NCBI RefSeq assembly: GCF_027859075.1
Contig: NZ_JAQIBL010000297.1
Location: 1-38,038 of the forward strand
DNA: 38,038 bases
Reading direction: 5' to 3'
From: Oceanispirochaeta sp.
GTDB taxonomy: Bacteria > Spirochaetota > Spirochaetia > DSM-2461
Shown here: positions 1 to 8,038 of the stretch, piece after piece
Layout: every line of letters starts with the position of its first letter
Position numbering within the stretch: position 1 is the stretch's first letter
Made by a program: the position numbers and the translations under genes
The notes under the pieces: generated by a model
Databases searched by the model: none
What the model was told of the DNA's origin: nothing
The model's input: the letters and a program-made list of their open reading frames with translations, nothing else

Positions 1-857
1 GTGAATCTGCCGCCATTCATTGTTCCGCCGATGATCACCGCGGCAATGGCATCCAGCTCGATCAGGAAACCTGTGCTGTAGGGGCTTGTGCTGGACTCTC
101 CCGAAACATGGATCAGTCCGGCGATCCCCGCACAGAGGGAAGAATAAACATAGGTGGCTACGATGACGGTGGTGGTTCTTATCCCCACATAGCGGCTGGC
201 TGTTCTATTCTCTCCAATGGCTTCTATAAATATGCCAATGGCTGTTTTTTTGGTCAGCACCATTGTTATGACAAAGATGACAAAACAGACCCAGACGGGT
301 ATGGGCAGTCCCATAAAATAGCCGTTACCGATATGAGTAAAGGGGACACCATAATAGGTGGGTGTCTGGCCCTGTACCATGAGCACGGCCAGGCCCCGGG
401 CGGTATACATCATGATCAGGGTGGCAATGATGGGCTGTACCTTTACCACCGCCACCAGAAGTCCATTGATGACCCCCAACACCATGCAGATGAGCAAGGG
501 GATCAGGATGATAAGGATCAGGGGAGGCTGGGGATCTACGACGGGTAAACCTGCCAGGTAACCGGGTCGGATGATCAGAGCGGCCATTCCTCCGGATACT
601 GCCATGACCGAACCGACGGAGAGATCAATCCCCCCTGTGGCATAGACCAGGGTCATTCCTACGGCAAGGATACAAACCCTGGCTCCATTATTGAGAATGT
701 TGATCAGATTCCCCCGCAGTTTCCCCCCTTCCTGGAGGGAAACTTCAAAAAATTCGGGGGAAATAAGTAAATTGAGCAGCAATACTGCAAACAAGCCCAT
801 AAAGGCCCAGAGTAATCGCTTTGTTAATGGGTCTTTGAATTGTATTAGATTATTCAT
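1..857 (-). CDS. ytfT: sugar ABC transporter permease, YtfT/RbsC type (3' end outside window)
   Basis: Inner-membrane permease of a monosaccharide ABC importer (BPD_transp_2 family). I read it directly from the minus strand: ATG at 857, open to the left edge, so 285 residues are present and the C-terminus is missing. It begins MNNLIQFKDPLTKRLLW, has several hydrophobic segments, and carries the family motifs VYATGGIDLSVGSV (about residues 70-83) and VIIGGTMNGGRF near the cut end. It starts 25 bases after the ATPase gene and has a GAGG ribosome-binding site about 10 bases upstream. In E. coli the ytfQRT-yjfF operon has a second permease next; here that would lie beyond the left edge. Substrate is inferred from the binding protein. 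Confidence 0.88.
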   Translation of the reverse strand, partial: MNNLIQFKDPLTKRLLWAFMGLFAVLLLNLLISPEFFEVSLQEGGKLRGNLINILNNGARVCILAVGMTLVYATGGIDLSVGSVMAVSGGMAALIIRPGYLAGLPVVDPQPPLILIILIPLLICMVLGVINGLLVAVVKVQPIIATLIMMYTARGLAVLMVQGQTPTYYGVPFTHIGNGYFMGLPIPVWVCFVIFVITMVLTKKTAIGIFIEAIGENRTASRYVGIRTTTVIVATYVYSSLCAGIAGLIHVSGESSTSPYSTGFLIELDAIAAVIIGGTMNGGRF

Positions 858-882
858 TAAAGGCAGTCCTCTTTTTCAATTT

Positions 883-2382
883 TCATGCTTCGGCTATGGT
901 ATGCATCACTGTCTGTTCATTTATATCGCTACCAGTCAGTTCTTTGATAACGCTTCTATCCCTGAGAACTGCGATTCTGCTGGAACAGCGAACGACTTCT
1001 TCCAGCTCCGAAGATATGAATAAAATGGCCAATCCCTTGTTTTTCAGTTCTATAATCAGCTTCTGAATCTCTATTTTGGCTCCGATATCGATACCCCTGG
1101 TAGGCTCGTCAAGGATCAGAAGTTCCGGGTTTGCAGCCAGCCATCGGGCCAGTATCACTTTCTGCTGATTTCCACCGCTCAGGTTTTTCACGCTTTGGTC
1201 GGCGCTGGGGGTGACAATGTTCAGGCTCTTGATGTACTTGTTGGCTATCTCGTTTCTTTTCTTTTTGCTCAGATAACGGAATACCCCTCTTTTAGCCTGC
1301 TTGGCCAAGATTATATTCTCTCTGACGCTCAACTCGGGAATGATCCCATCTTCCTTCCTGTCCTCAGGACAGAAGCCCATGCCTCTGGCAATGGCGTCTC
1401 TAGGATTCAGAGCCTTCACATCCTTGCCATGGATCTGAATCTGACCCGAATCGGGTTTGACAATACCGTAAATAATGTTGGATATTTCGGATCTTCCCGA
1501 TCCCAGCAGGCCAGCCAGGCCCAGAACCTCGCCCTTGTGCAGGTCAAGACTGAATTCATTGATATATTCAGCCTTCTTTATGTTCGTGAGGGAAATGTAT
1601 TTTTCACCCGCAATGCTGTCTTTCTGATCCCAGAGATCGGTCTCCAGTTCCTTGAGCTCCTTGCCCAGCATGCTGGATATCAGATCCAGCCGGCTCACCT
1701 TTGATGTCTCAAAAACATTGACTTTCCTACCGTTTCTTAAGACAGTAATCCTGTCGGTAATATCAAATACCTGATCCAGGAAGTGGGTAATGAAAATGAT
1801 ACTGAGTCCCTGATCCTTCAGGGCACGCATAACCTTAAACAGCTGTTCCACTTCATTGGCATCCAGAGAGCTGGTCGGTTCGTCCAGTATTAGTACATTG
1901 GCAGAGGTATCCAGGGCCCTGGCGATGGATACCATCTGCTGAATGGCTACAGAATAACTGTTCAGAGGCAGGGATACATCAATCTTCATATCCAATTTCC
2001 TGATCGCCTTTTCTGCTCCGGCTATCAGTGTTTTCCAGTCAATCAGGGATGAACGGCTCCCCTGGGGTTGTCTGCCCAGGAAGATGTTTTCTGCAACAGA
2101 TAACATCGGAATCAGGTTTATCTCCTGATAAACAGTGCTGATTCCGTTCTTAACTGATTCATTGGGCGAATTAAAACTGACATCCCTACCATTTAAGTTG
2201 ATGACCCCTGAATCCTTGACATATAAACCTGTGATTACTTTGATGAGTGTGGACTTTCCTGCCCCGTTTTCACCCATCAAGCCGTGGATCTCGCCTTTTA
2301 TCAAATCAAAATCAATTTCAGTAAGAGCTTTCACTCCTGGAAAGCTCTTACTCAAATTAGTTACTTTCAGGATTTCTCCCAT
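883..2382 (-). CDS. ytfR: sugar ABC transporter ATP-binding protein, YtfR/RbsA type (two ABC domains)
   Basis: ATPase that powers the neighbouring sugar importer on the cytoplasmic face. At 499 residues it has the usual length and tandem layout. Domain 1 has Walker A GENGAGKST (about 38-46), signature-region YSVAIQQMVSIARAL, Walker B VLILDEPTSSLD and H-loop ITH. Domain 2 has the degenerate Walker A GLLGSGRSE usual for this family, a full LSGGNQQKV signature and Walker B LLILDEPTRGID. The ATG at 2382 is preceded by AGGAA. It lies 29 bases after the binding protein and 25 before the permease, so one transcript is likely. The E. coli YtfR family imports galactofuranose; close paralogues (RbsA, MglA) take ribose or galactose, so the sugar is not proven. 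Confidence 0.93.
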   Translation of the reverse strand: MGEILKVTNLSKSFPGVKALTEIDFDLIKGEIHGLMGENGAGKSTLIKVITGLYVKDSGVINLNGRDVSFNSPNESVKNGISTVYQEINLIPMLSVAENIFLGRQPQGSRSSLIDWKTLIAGAEKAIRKLDMKIDVSLPLNSYSVAIQQMVSIARALDTSANVLILDEPTSSLDANEVEQLFKVMRALKDQGLSIIFITHFLDQVFDITDRITVLRNGRKVNVFETSKVSRLDLISSMLGKELKELETDLWDQKDSIAGEKYISLTNIKKAEYINEFSLDLHKGEVLGLAGLLGSGRSEISNIIYGIVKPDSGQIQIHGKDVKALNPRDAIARGMGFCPEDRKEDGIIPELSVRENIILAKQAKRGVFRYLSKKKRNEIANKYIKSLNIVTPSADQSVKNLSGGNQQKVILARWLAANPELLILDEPTRGIDIGAKIEIQKLIIELKNKGLAILFISSELEEVVRCSSRIAVLRDRSVIKELTGSDINEQTVMHTIAEA

Positions 2383-2411
2383 AATGTTCCTAATTCCTTT
2401 TGTTTTTTACT

Positions 2412-3368
2412 TCAGAATCCCATAGTAGGGTGATTTTTGTAATTATCCTGATCGTACAGAGAGTCGGGTGTAATGATGTACTTATCTACAGGTTCACCCT
2501 TTGTCGCGGCAATCAGACTCTTGAAACCGAGGGGTCCCAGGAGAGGACTGCACTCAACTGTTGCGTTCATATCGCCTCTTCCAATGGCCTCAAAAGCAGC
2601 CTTTATGGCATCAATAGAGATAATCAGAGCATCTTTACCAGGTGTCAAACCAGCGGATTTCATGGCTTCAACCGCACCGAGAGCCATTCCGTCGTTATGA
2701 GCATACACGACGTCAAAATCAACACCCGCGGCCAACCATGCTTCAACAACCTGACGTCCCTTGTCCTGGCTCCATTCACCTGTCTTGGATTCAACAACTT
2801 CGATACCGGGGTAGGTGTCGATGACTTCCATGAAACCCGAGTTTCTCAGAATGGCGGGGTCTGCGGCAGGGTCTCCGAAGAGCTCAACTACTTTTCCTTT
2901 ACCATCGAGTTTTTTGGCAACCCATTTAGCTGCTTCACGGCCTTCAAAGGCAAAGTCGGAAGAAATCTGGGTAACCCAGAGAGATTCGGGGGCATCCACA
3001 CCTCTGTCTAGAAGAACAACAGGGATACCTGCATTTTTGGCTTCCTGCAGTACTTCATCCCAACCGCTTCTTGTCTGAGGAGCGAGGAGTATGCCGTCTA
3101 CTTTCTGTGTGATAAAGTCTCTGATGGCCGCAACCTGACCTGCCTGGTCAGTGACGGACAGTTTCAATACAATGCCTAGTCTTTCAGCTTCCTGCTGAAC
3201 TGAGTTGGTCTCTGTTGTTCTCCAGGGACTGTCCTCTTTGATCTGAGCAAACCCGACAGTCATTTTTTTGCTGCCGCCGTCGTCTGTGGCTCCCTTTGCA
3301 AATGCAGAAGGGAGTACCATGAGAAGAACCATGAGAATCATAGTGAAGGTTACAAGTCTTTTTTTCAT
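2412..3368 (-). CDS. ytfQ: periplasmic galactofuranose-type sugar-binding protein, YtfQ-like
   Basis: Periplasmic substrate-binding protein that delivers sugar to the ABC importer. I choose the ATG at 3368, not the longer frame from 3416, because AAAGGAG lies 6 bases upstream, a signal peptide starts there (MKKRLVTFTMILMVLLMVLPSAFAKG), and the longer start would fall inside the sigma-54 promoter. The result is 318 residues, the same as E. coli YtfQ. YtfQ-like stretches recalled from the family are VGFAQIKEDSPWRTTETN, VVLLDRGVD, VYAHNDGMALGA, GLTPGKDALI and NATVECSPLLGP. It is the first gene of the leftward operon and probably the most strongly made product. Galactofuranose is the best guess by similarity; another pentose or hexose is possible. 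Confidence 0.92.
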   Translation of the reverse strand: MKKRLVTFTMILMVLLMVLPSAFAKGATDDGGSKKMTVGFAQIKEDSPWRTTETNSVQQEAERLGIVLKLSVTDQAGQVAAIRDFITQKVDGILLAPQTRSGWDEVLQEAKNAGIPVVLLDRGVDAPESLWVTQISSDFAFEGREAAKWVAKKLDGKGKVVELFGDPAADPAILRNSGFMEVIDTYPGIEVVESKTGEWSQDKGRQVVEAWLAAGVDFDVVYAHNDGMALGAVEAMKSAGLTPGKDALIISIDAIKAAFEAIGRGDMNATVECSPLLGPLGFKSLIAATKGEPVDKYIITPDSLYDQDNYKNHPTMGF

Positions 3369-3399
3369 AAAAGCTCCTTTGTTTGTTTGATATTGTATT

Positions 3400-3416
3400 T
3401 GCAATTCCTGTGCCAA
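3400..3416 (-). promoter_or_regulatory. sigma-54 (-24/-12) promoter for the sugar ABC operon
   Basis: On the minus strand the sequence is TTGGCACAGGAATTGCA. It matches the sigma-54 consensus TGGCAC-N5-TTGCA at every conserved base, with the correct GG-to-GC spacing. Transcription would start near 3390, leaving a leader of about 20 bases that contains AAAGGAG before the YtfQ-like start codon. A sigma-54 enhancer-binding regulator is encoded divergently, which supports the call. Confidence 0.88.
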
Positions 3417-3427
3417 TCGGGGATTCT

Positions 3428-3441
3428 GGTAAATTCTTACC
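3428..3441. promoter_or_regulatory. short palindrome next to the sigma-54 promoter
   Basis: GGTAA-ATTC-TTACC is a perfect inverted repeat (5-bp arms, 4-bp spacer) about 12 bp upstream of the -24 element. It shares the GTAA/TTAC core with the larger operator-like repeats but has a different spacing. It could be a site for another regulator or a partial site; function is unproven. Confidence 0.35.
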
Positions 3442-3525
3442 GTATTATCTTCATTCCATGAAACAAATTAGAATTTATTTTTTAAAATAATTGATTCTTG
3501 GATTCTATCTGCCATCCATAAATGT

Positions 3526-3599
3526 GTGCAATCTTTACACAAGCCTCCTCCCTTGTGTGTAACAGTTACACACAAGAGGGACGGGTGCAACTATTACTT
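3526..3599. promoter_or_regulatory. three operator-like repeats (candidate enhancer for the sigma-54 regulator)
   Basis: Three 15-bp copies of GTGYAAY-N-NTTAC(AC) lie at 3526-3540 (GTGCAATCTTTACAC), 3557-3571 (GTGTAACAGTTACAC) and 3585-3599 (GTGCAACTATTACTT). The middle copy is a perfect palindrome that extends outward to 12-bp arms over 3552-3576. The centres are 31 and 28 bp apart, close to three helical turns, so the sites face roughly the same side. They sit about 115-185 bp upstream of the -24/-12 promoter, a normal distance for enhancer sites, with an AT-rich stretch (about 3463-3492) between. The likely binder is the Fis-type HTH of the adjacent response regulator. Confidence 0.7.
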
Positions 3600-3626
3600 G
3601 ACATTTCGGCCTTTGAGTGCAAAAAT
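3598..3626 (+). promoter_or_regulatory. candidate sigma-70-type promoter for the response regulator gene
   Basis: TTGACA at 3598-3603 is followed after 17 bp by AAAAAT at 3621-3626, a good -35 with a weak -10, ending 19 bases before the chosen start codon. The third operator-like repeat abuts the -35, so the regulator could control its own gene. No strong ribosome-binding site is visible. Confidence 0.4.
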
Positions 3627-3645
3627 TCCTCAGATAATCAAATAT

Positions 3646-4944
3646 ATGAATCAAATAATCCTTGTAATCGATGACAAAGAAAAACTCTGCAAGAGTCTGG
3701 AGCTGAACTTCAGTAAGTTGGGATATGAGTACCATTATCGTCTAAATGGATCTACCGCTCTCCACTTTCTGGATGCCTGTGTACCGGATCTCATCCTCCT
3801 CGATCTGGCTTTGGGAGAGGAAGACGGCCTTGATATTCTGACCGTTATTAAACAGAAGCAACCCCTGGTTCCGGTTATCATGATCACCGGGTATGGGTCC
3901 ATTGATACTGCTGTGAAGGCCATGAAAATCGGGGCTTCTGATTACATTCAGAAGCCTCTCAATTTTAACAGCCTATATAAGATTGTAGAAAATACCCTAA
4001 AGAAGAATAGCAGTCCCATGGAACTGAGACCTCAGGGGATTATAACTAAAAGTGAAGTCATGATGGACTTATATGAAAGGGCTAAAAAACTGGCAGATAC
4101 CAATTTCCCGGTACTGATTACAGGGGAGAGCGGTACCGGGAAGGAGCGGATTGCCCATTTAATCCATGATTCTTCACCCCGCAGCGGGATTGAAATGCAG
4201 TGTATCAATTGCGCTGCCTTTCCTGAAAACCTTCTGGACAACGAACTCTTCGGTCATGAGAAAGGGGCTTACACGGGAGCGGATCAGCAGTTTAAGGGAA
4301 TCTTTGAACGGGCCGATAAGAGCACCCTCTTTATGGATGAAATCGGGGACATGTCTCTCCAGACTCAAGCCAAGATTCTGCGGACCCTCCAGAACAATGA
4401 AATCAGAAGAATCGGCGGTAATAACACCATCAAGATTGATGTCCGCTTTATTGGGGCGACCAACAAAAACTTATCTGAACTAATGATCCAGAAGCGATTC
4501 CGGGAGGACTTGTACTACAGACTGGGTACAGCCGTATTGAATATTCCCCCCTTAAGGGAGAGAGTCGAAGAGATTGCCTCCCTGGCGGAGTACTTTTTAA
4601 AGGAACAGTTTGAACACAAGGATTATTCCTTTAGTAAGGGGGCCATGGAAAAACTACGCCATTACGACTGGCCTGGAAATATCCGGGAATTGAGGAATGC
4701 CGTCCACTACGCCGGTGCCATGGTGACCGGGCAGGTCATCAATGAAGAAGATATACCCCGGGATCTACATGGTTCCTCCAGCGGGGACAACCCGGCGGTC
4801 TCTCTGGAAGAATATGAAAAATCACTCATAATGAAGGCCTTGAAGCAGGCTTTGAACAACAAAAGTAAAGCTGCAGAAATCCTCAATATCAGCAGGAAAA
4901 CCCTTTATAATAAACTGGATAAGTATGGATTGTCAGGTGAATGA
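3646..4944 (+). CDS. sigma-54-dependent response regulator (NtrC/AtoC type)
   Basis: Enhancer-binding activator for RNA polymerase with sigma-54. At 432 residues it has the normal three-part layout. The receiver (1-120) has acidic D9/D10, phospho-acceptor D53, T81 and K103. The AAA+ domain (about 130-365) has Walker A GESGTGKE (160-167), the sigma-54 contact loop GAYTGA (207-212, the accepted Tyr variant of GAFTGA) and Walker B LFMDEIGD (228-235). A Fis-type helix-turn-helix (405-430) ends the protein. A longer frame begins with GTG at 3526, but that start lies in the operator repeats and adds 40 residues with no receiver similarity, so ATG 3646 is preferred. Its end overlaps the kinase gene by 20 bases. 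It very probably drives the divergent sugar importer operon. Confidence 0.93.
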   Translation: MNQIILVIDDKEKLCKSLELNFSKLGYEYHYRLNGSTALHFLDACVPDLILLDLALGEEDGLDILTVIKQKQPLVPVIMITGYGSIDTAVKAMKIGASDYIQKPLNFNSLYKIVENTLKKNSSPMELRPQGIITKSEVMMDLYERAKKLADTNFPVLITGESGTGKERIAHLIHDSSPRSGIEMQCINCAAFPENLLDNELFGHEKGAYTGADQQFKGIFERADKSTLFMDEIGDMSLQTQAKILRTLQNNEIRRIGGNNTIKIDVRFIGATNKNLSELMIQKRFREDLYYRLGTAVLNIPPLRERVEEIASLAEYFLKEQFEHKDYSFSKGAMEKLRHYDWPGNIRELRNAVHYAGAMVTGQVINEEDIPRDLHGSSSGDNPAVSLEEYEKSLIMKALKQALNNKSKAAEILNISRKTLYNKLDKYGLSGE

Positions 4945-6736
4945 AAAACCTCTTTTGGAGCTCCGGGGCATTTCATTCTTCAAGGAGAAACTTCAGGTTT
5001 TCAATGATCTGAACTTTAAGCTCTATTCCGGAGAAATTCATGCCCTGGTGGGAGACCGGGGGACAGGTAAATCTTCTTTGGGTTTGATCATGTCTTTGAA
5101 CGAGCAGCCTGAAGACGGATCTGTCCTCTGGAAGGGCAGAAGGATGCTTTATCACTACCTGAAGCCCATGAAAAACCCGGGAATCCAGATTGTCTATCAG
5201 AATGATGGCTTGATTGACTATTTCACAGTGGCTGAGAATATGTTTCTGCCTGAGAATATATTCCGTCCTTTTCCCTTTTCCAGCCGCAAAAAACTGATTC
5301 TTCTGGCGGATGCTTTCATCAGGGAGCTGGGATTTGACATTGATCCCCTTCGAACCTTTCAAGACCTTTCCATGTCTGAGAGGGTCGTTGTCAATATACT
5401 CCGCAGTCTCTATCGTAAGCCCGAGTTGCTGATTCTGGATGAGGCTTTGGAGAAGCTGACTGGAAAAGACCTGGATCGGGTCATCTTTCTTCTAAAAAAG
5501 CATGCCGAAGAAGGGATGGCGGTTTTCTGCATCAGCCATAAAATTGATGATATTTATAATCTGGCCAGAAAAATCACGATCATCCGGGATGGGAAAATCC
5601 TACTCACCGATTCAAGCAAAAACATCGACCGCCTGAATCTGATCAAGATGTGTTACACCCAGGTGACCAGGAATAAAGAGTCCGAAGATATCAGCAAAGA
5701 GTTCTATCAGCTCCTGCGTTACAATGAAGCCATCCTGAAAAACCTGCCCATCTCACTGATCGTTACGGATGACCGGAATCATATCAAAATGATCAACGAC
5801 CAGGGGCAGAGTTTTTTCAATGTGACCTCCGAGCAATATCTGAATCAGCCTATGTCGAGTATCGTTACCGATGATGAAGCCCTGGATCAGATACAGCGAT
5901 GTTTCAATAAGAGGGAGGAGTCTTCCATATTTCATCAGACCATCAGCTCCATCATTGCAAATATCAAGATTTACCCGATTTTTGACGGTACTTTTCCCAT
6001 CGGAAATATTACGATTATCGAGGATATTACCGACCAGGAGAAGATGAGGCAGAGGGTTAATCTTTCGGAAAATCTGGCCTCACTGGGGCTTTTAGCTGCT
6101 GGAGTCGCCCATGAGATCAATAATCCTCTTGAAATCATCTACAATTACCTGAATTTTCTTCGAATGAATCCTGATCACGGCCAGACTTTGACGGCTGTGA
6201 ATCATCTGGAAGAGGAAATTGACGGGATTAAGCTGATTGTCTCTAATCTGGTCTCTTTTTCCGGAGACCGGCAGCACCTATGTGAATCTTTTGATATCAA
6301 CCTGCTGCTGAGTCAGACTCTGACCCTTTTAAGGCCTGCCGCAAAAGACAAAAATATCATCTGCTCCATTTCATCTACCGAGACAGAGTTATTCCTCTAT
6401 GCCAATAAGACCGAAATCAGGCAGGTGTTGCTCAATCTTATAAAAAACAGCTTTGAAGTTCTGATTTTCGGTGGGGCTATACATATCGAAACGGAAAGAC
6501 AGAAGGATAAAGCTGTCATGAGAATCCGGGATAACGGCCCCGGGGTCACTCCTGATATTGCCGAACAGGTCTTCCTCCCATTTTTCTCAACCAAAAAAAA
6601 TGAGGGGAATAACATGGGTCTTGGTTTGCCTATGAGTTATGGCATTGTAAAAAAGTATAACGGGGATCTGACATTCCGCAACTTAAATGACCATGGCTGT
6701 GAATTTATCATGACCCTGCCTAGAGAAGATCTTTAG
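4925..6736 (+). CDS. soluble sensor histidine kinase with N-terminal ABC-ATPase domain (ABC-PAS-HisKA-HATPase)
   Basis: Predicted cytoplasmic histidine kinase of 603 residues with no membrane segment. Residues 10-245 form an ABC-ATPase-like domain resembling the first half of RbsA/YtfR: Walker A GDRGTGKSS (43-51), Q-loop Q92, VAENMFLPEN, Walker B LLILDE (168-173) and H-loop H205. The signature is degenerate (LSMSER, 148-153) and DEPT is DEAL. A PAS-like domain (about 262-370) follows, then an H-box with H396 (VAHEINNP), N-box NLIKN (504-508), DNGPG (536-540) and GLGLP (565-569). It overlaps the regulator gene by 20 bases, so the two form a cognate pair. The start could instead be GTG 4937. 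The ABC part may sense nucleotide state or touch the importer; that is inference. Confidence 0.9.
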   Translation: MDCQVNEKPLLELRGISFFKEKLQVFNDLNFKLYSGEIHALVGDRGTGKSSLGLIMSLNEQPEDGSVLWKGRRMLYHYLKPMKNPGIQIVYQNDGLIDYFTVAENMFLPENIFRPFPFSSRKKLILLADAFIRELGFDIDPLRTFQDLSMSERVVVNILRSLYRKPELLILDEALEKLTGKDLDRVIFLLKKHAEEGMAVFCISHKIDDIYNLARKITIIRDGKILLTDSSKNIDRLNLIKMCYTQVTRNKESEDISKEFYQLLRYNEAILKNLPISLIVTDDRNHIKMINDQGQSFFNVTSEQYLNQPMSSIVTDDEALDQIQRCFNKREESSIFHQTISSIIANIKIYPIFDGTFPIGNITIIEDITDQEKMRQRVNLSENLASLGLLAAGVAHEINNPLEIIYNYLNFLRMNPDHGQTLTAVNHLEEEIDGIKLIVSNLVSFSGDRQHLCESFDINLLLSQTLTLLRPAAKDKNIICSISSTETELFLYANKTEIRQVLLNLIKNSFEVLIFGGAIHIETERQKDKAVMRIRDNGPGVTPDIAEQVFLPFFSTKKNEGNNMGLGLPMSYGIVKKYNGDLTFRNLNDHGCEFIMTLPREDL

Positions 6737-7967
6737 GCTTCTTCATTTTTTTAGGTTTTTTCGGCTTGAAGGGTCTCAGGTCCAGCTGGGATTCGGGAAG
6801 TGCTTTCTCCGGCTCAAAACCCTCCACAATCCGGCGGTCCAGAACCTGTTTCGTAAGCCGTTCGATATCTGCCAGTTTTTCAAAATCATCAAAGCAGACA
6901 AAGGAAATCGCCTCTCCTGTGGCCCCGGCTCTTCCGGTTCGTCCAATCCGGTGTATGTAGTCTTCCTTGAGATGAGGCAGATCAAAATTCACCACCAGAG
7001 GAAGCTGGTCAATGTCCAGACCCCGGGCTGCCAGATCTGTGGCGACCAGAATGGACAGCTTGTCGCTCTTGAATTCTGCCAGGGCCCTGCTCCGGGCTCC
7101 CTGGCTCTTGTTTCCATGAATTGTGGCCGTAGCTATCCCGGCCTTCAGCAGCTTTCGGCTCAAATGGTCGGCGCCGTTTTTTGTCTTGGTAAATATGAGG
7201 ATTTTATCCCAATGGTTGTCTCTTATCAGTTTTAACAGGAGAGATGATTTTTTTAACTTATCCACAGGGTAAATCCATTGCGTAACAGAATCGACGGTGA
7301 TTTCTTCGGGGTTGACGGAGATCTCGACGGGATGTGACACAAAGTCCTTGGCCAGAGCCCGGACTTCATCAGAAAAAGTGGCGGTGAACATCAGGGTCTG
7401 ACGCTTCGAAGGAATGAGAGCCTGAATTTCCCTGATCTCAGGGAGAAACCCCAGATTGAGCATCCGGTCGGCTTCATCCAGAATGAGGATCTCCAACTGC
7501 TGAAAATTTACGGTATTCTGCCTGTATAGATCCAGGAGGCGTCCGGGTGTGGCCACCAGGATATCCATCCCTTTGGTCAATCGGATCATCTGGGGATTGA
7601 TTTTCACTCCCCCGTATACCACTGTGGAGTGGAGGGGCATAAATCGGGAGTAGTTCGTCACACTTTCGTATACCTGTGCTGCCAGTTCCCTCGTGGGTGT
7701 CAGGATGAGAGCCCTGACATGATTCGGACGGACCTTGCTGCCTTTTGACAGATGATCCAGGATCGGGAGTGTATAGGCGGCGGTCTTGCCTGTTCCTGTC
7801 TGGGCCGCTGCCAGAACATCATGTCCCGCCATCACTGCCGGTATGGTTTGAATCTGAATGGGAGAGGGATCTTCATATTTCTGTCTTTCAATGGCTTTCA
7901 GCAGTGCCGGGGATAAACCAAAACCCGTAAATTTTTCTGATATTTTTTCACTCATGATATGTCTCAT
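6720..7967 (-). CDS. rhlE: DEAD-box ATP-dependent RNA helicase, RhlE-like
   Basis: RNA helicase that remodels RNA duplexes in cold adaptation, rRNA maturation or mRNA decay (family knowledge). It shows the Q-motif region FTGFGLSPALLKAI...PSPIQIQTIP, motif I AQTGTGKT (about 55-62), PTRELAAQ, ATPGRLLD, DEAD in LDEADRMLNLGF, motif III as TATF (usually SAT), ATDLAARGLDI and HRIGRTGR. A basic Lys/Pro-rich tail ends the 415 residues and may bind RNA. Two starts are possible: ATG 7967 (AGGAG, but only about 2 bases away) or ATG 7955, giving MSEKISEK. Its last 17 bases overlap the 3' end of the kinase gene tail to tail, so no space is left for separate terminators there. Confidence 0.92.
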   Translation of the reverse strand: MRHIMSEKISEKFTGFGLSPALLKAIERQKYEDPSPIQIQTIPAVMAGHDVLAAAQTGTGKTAAYTLPILDHLSKGSKVRPNHVRALILTPTRELAAQVYESVTNYSRFMPLHSTVVYGGVKINPQMIRLTKGMDILVATPGRLLDLYRQNTVNFQQLEILILDEADRMLNLGFLPEIREIQALIPSKRQTLMFTATFSDEVRALAKDFVSHPVEISVNPEEITVDSVTQWIYPVDKLKKSSLLLKLIRDNHWDKILIFTKTKNGADHLSRKLLKAGIATATIHGNKSQGARSRALAEFKSDKLSILVATDLAARGLDIDQLPLVVNFDLPHLKEDYIHRIGRTGRAGATGEAISFVCFDDFEKLADIERLTKQVLDRRIVEGFEPEKALPESQLDLRPFKPKKPKKMKKPKDLL

Positions 7968-8012
7968 CTCTCCTGGTCGACGGGGTAGAATTTTTTATCG
8001 CCTTTGTAAACG

Positions 8013-8034
8013 GGAAGTATAACAGGAAGTATAA
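8013..8034. repeat. tandem 10-bp repeat upstream of the helicase gene
   Basis: GGAAGTATAA occurs twice, at 8013-8022 and 8025-8034. On the minus strand each copy reads TTATACTTCC and so holds a TATACT -10-like hexamer, 12 bp apart. No good -35 is seen at the right distance, so this is only a candidate promoter or binding site for the helicase gene. Confidence 0.3.
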
Positions 8035-8038
8035 GTTA

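Noticed and set aside
3369-3416. Longer start for the sugar-binding protein at 3416.
   Set aside because: It lies inside the -24/-12 promoter, lacks a signal sequence, and the AAAGGAG site fits only the ATG at 3368.
3526-3645. Longer N-terminus (GTG start at 3526) for the sigma-54 response regulator.
   Set aside because: It would translate the operator-like repeats and the candidate promoter. The added 40 residues have no receiver similarity, and the receiver starts normally at ATG 3646.
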